The notes beneath the pieces are model-generated. The model was not told where the DNA came from and did no database searches. It saw nothing but the letters and a program-made list of their open reading frames with translations. A stretch of DNA of 11,921 bases from the NCBI GenBank assembly GCA_946638265.1, contig CAMPBN010000023.1, forward strand, positions 1 to 11,921. The letters are read 5' to 3'. Below are positions 11,838 to 11,921 of the stretch, piece after piece (position 1 is the first letter of the stretch; every line of letters begins with the position of its first letter). This DNA comes from an uncultured Bacillota bacterium (lineage in GTDB: Bacteria; Bacillota; Clostridia; Peptostreptococcales; Anaerovoracaceae). A program made the position numbers and the translations under genes.

Positions 11838-11921
11838 CCGGCAACGTCCTACTTTCCCAGGCGGTCTCCCACCAAGTATCATCGGCGCTAAGGAGCTTAA
11901 CTACTGTGTTCGAGATGGGAA
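11838..11921 (-). rRNA. rrf: 5S ribosomal RNA, 3' portion (5' end outside window)
   Basis: The minus strand reads CGAACACAGTAGTTAAGC, then the GCGCCGATGATACTTGG stretch and GGGAGACCGCCTGGGA, and ends GTAGGACGTTGCCGG. These are the conserved loop and helix segments of bacterial 5S rRNA up to its 3' end. About 84 of roughly 117 nt are present. The exact 3' end is set at the last G of GCCGG, before a T-run, and could differ by a few bases. The rest of an rRNA operon is expected beyond the right edge. Confidence 0.93.

Overview
The window looks like the chromosome of a low-to-moderate-GC anaerobic Firmicute, most likely class Clostridia. The evidence is a class III fructose-1,6-bisphosphatase, an AbrB regulator with a C-terminal Cys4 knuckle, a RicT (YaaT) homologue, and the gene order rRNA - tmk - holB - ricT - trmN6-like - abrB. 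That order matches the Bacillus subtilis rrn-tmk-holB-yaaT-yabB-abrB neighbourhood, without yaaQ, yaaR, yabA, yazA and yabC. I cannot name the species. Every gene I accept is on the minus strand, so the window reads functionally from right to left.

Right part (about 11921 to 4050) is a conserved core block. In transcription order it holds the 3' part of a 5S rRNA, a terminator hairpin, and a promoter with a 35-residue membrane micro-protein too short for normal ORF calling. Next come thymidylate kinase, DNA polymerase III delta prime, RicT and a tRNA1(Val)-type adenine N6-methyltransferase. They are followed by a small membrane protein resembling DUF948, AbrB with its own promoter, MurA, and Fbp ending in a strong hairpin terminator. 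The genes from holB to the DUF948-like protein are packed with 1-bp gaps and with Shine-Dalgarno sites inside the preceding gene. murA is separated from abrB by a terminator, and a TATAAT box for murA is formed by the last codons of abrB.

Middle part (about 4050 to 2100) looks accessory. A near-perfect sigma-A promoter (TTGACA, 17 bp, TACAAT) fires into about 300 bp of unusual repeats. Five copies of a 35-bp element have 5-base arms GTCCC and GGGAC separated by exactly 25 bases each time (two copies have one or two arm substitutions). Beyond it lie a doubtful short ORF and a PD-(D/E)XK-nuclease-like gene. This leader is the strongest candidate in the window for something undescribed.

Left part (about 2100 to 1) first holds a tiny gene family. 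Two small proteins with different N-termini share the same last 20 residues. They are embedded in direct repeats whose 42-bp unit contains a full Shine-Dalgarno sequence and an ATG. After them comes a metal ABC transporter: a promoter with a Fur-family-like palindrome over its -10 box, a ZnuA-like lipoprotein, and the start of the ATPase gene, cut by the window edge. That ATPase carries Glu in place of the Walker A Lys.
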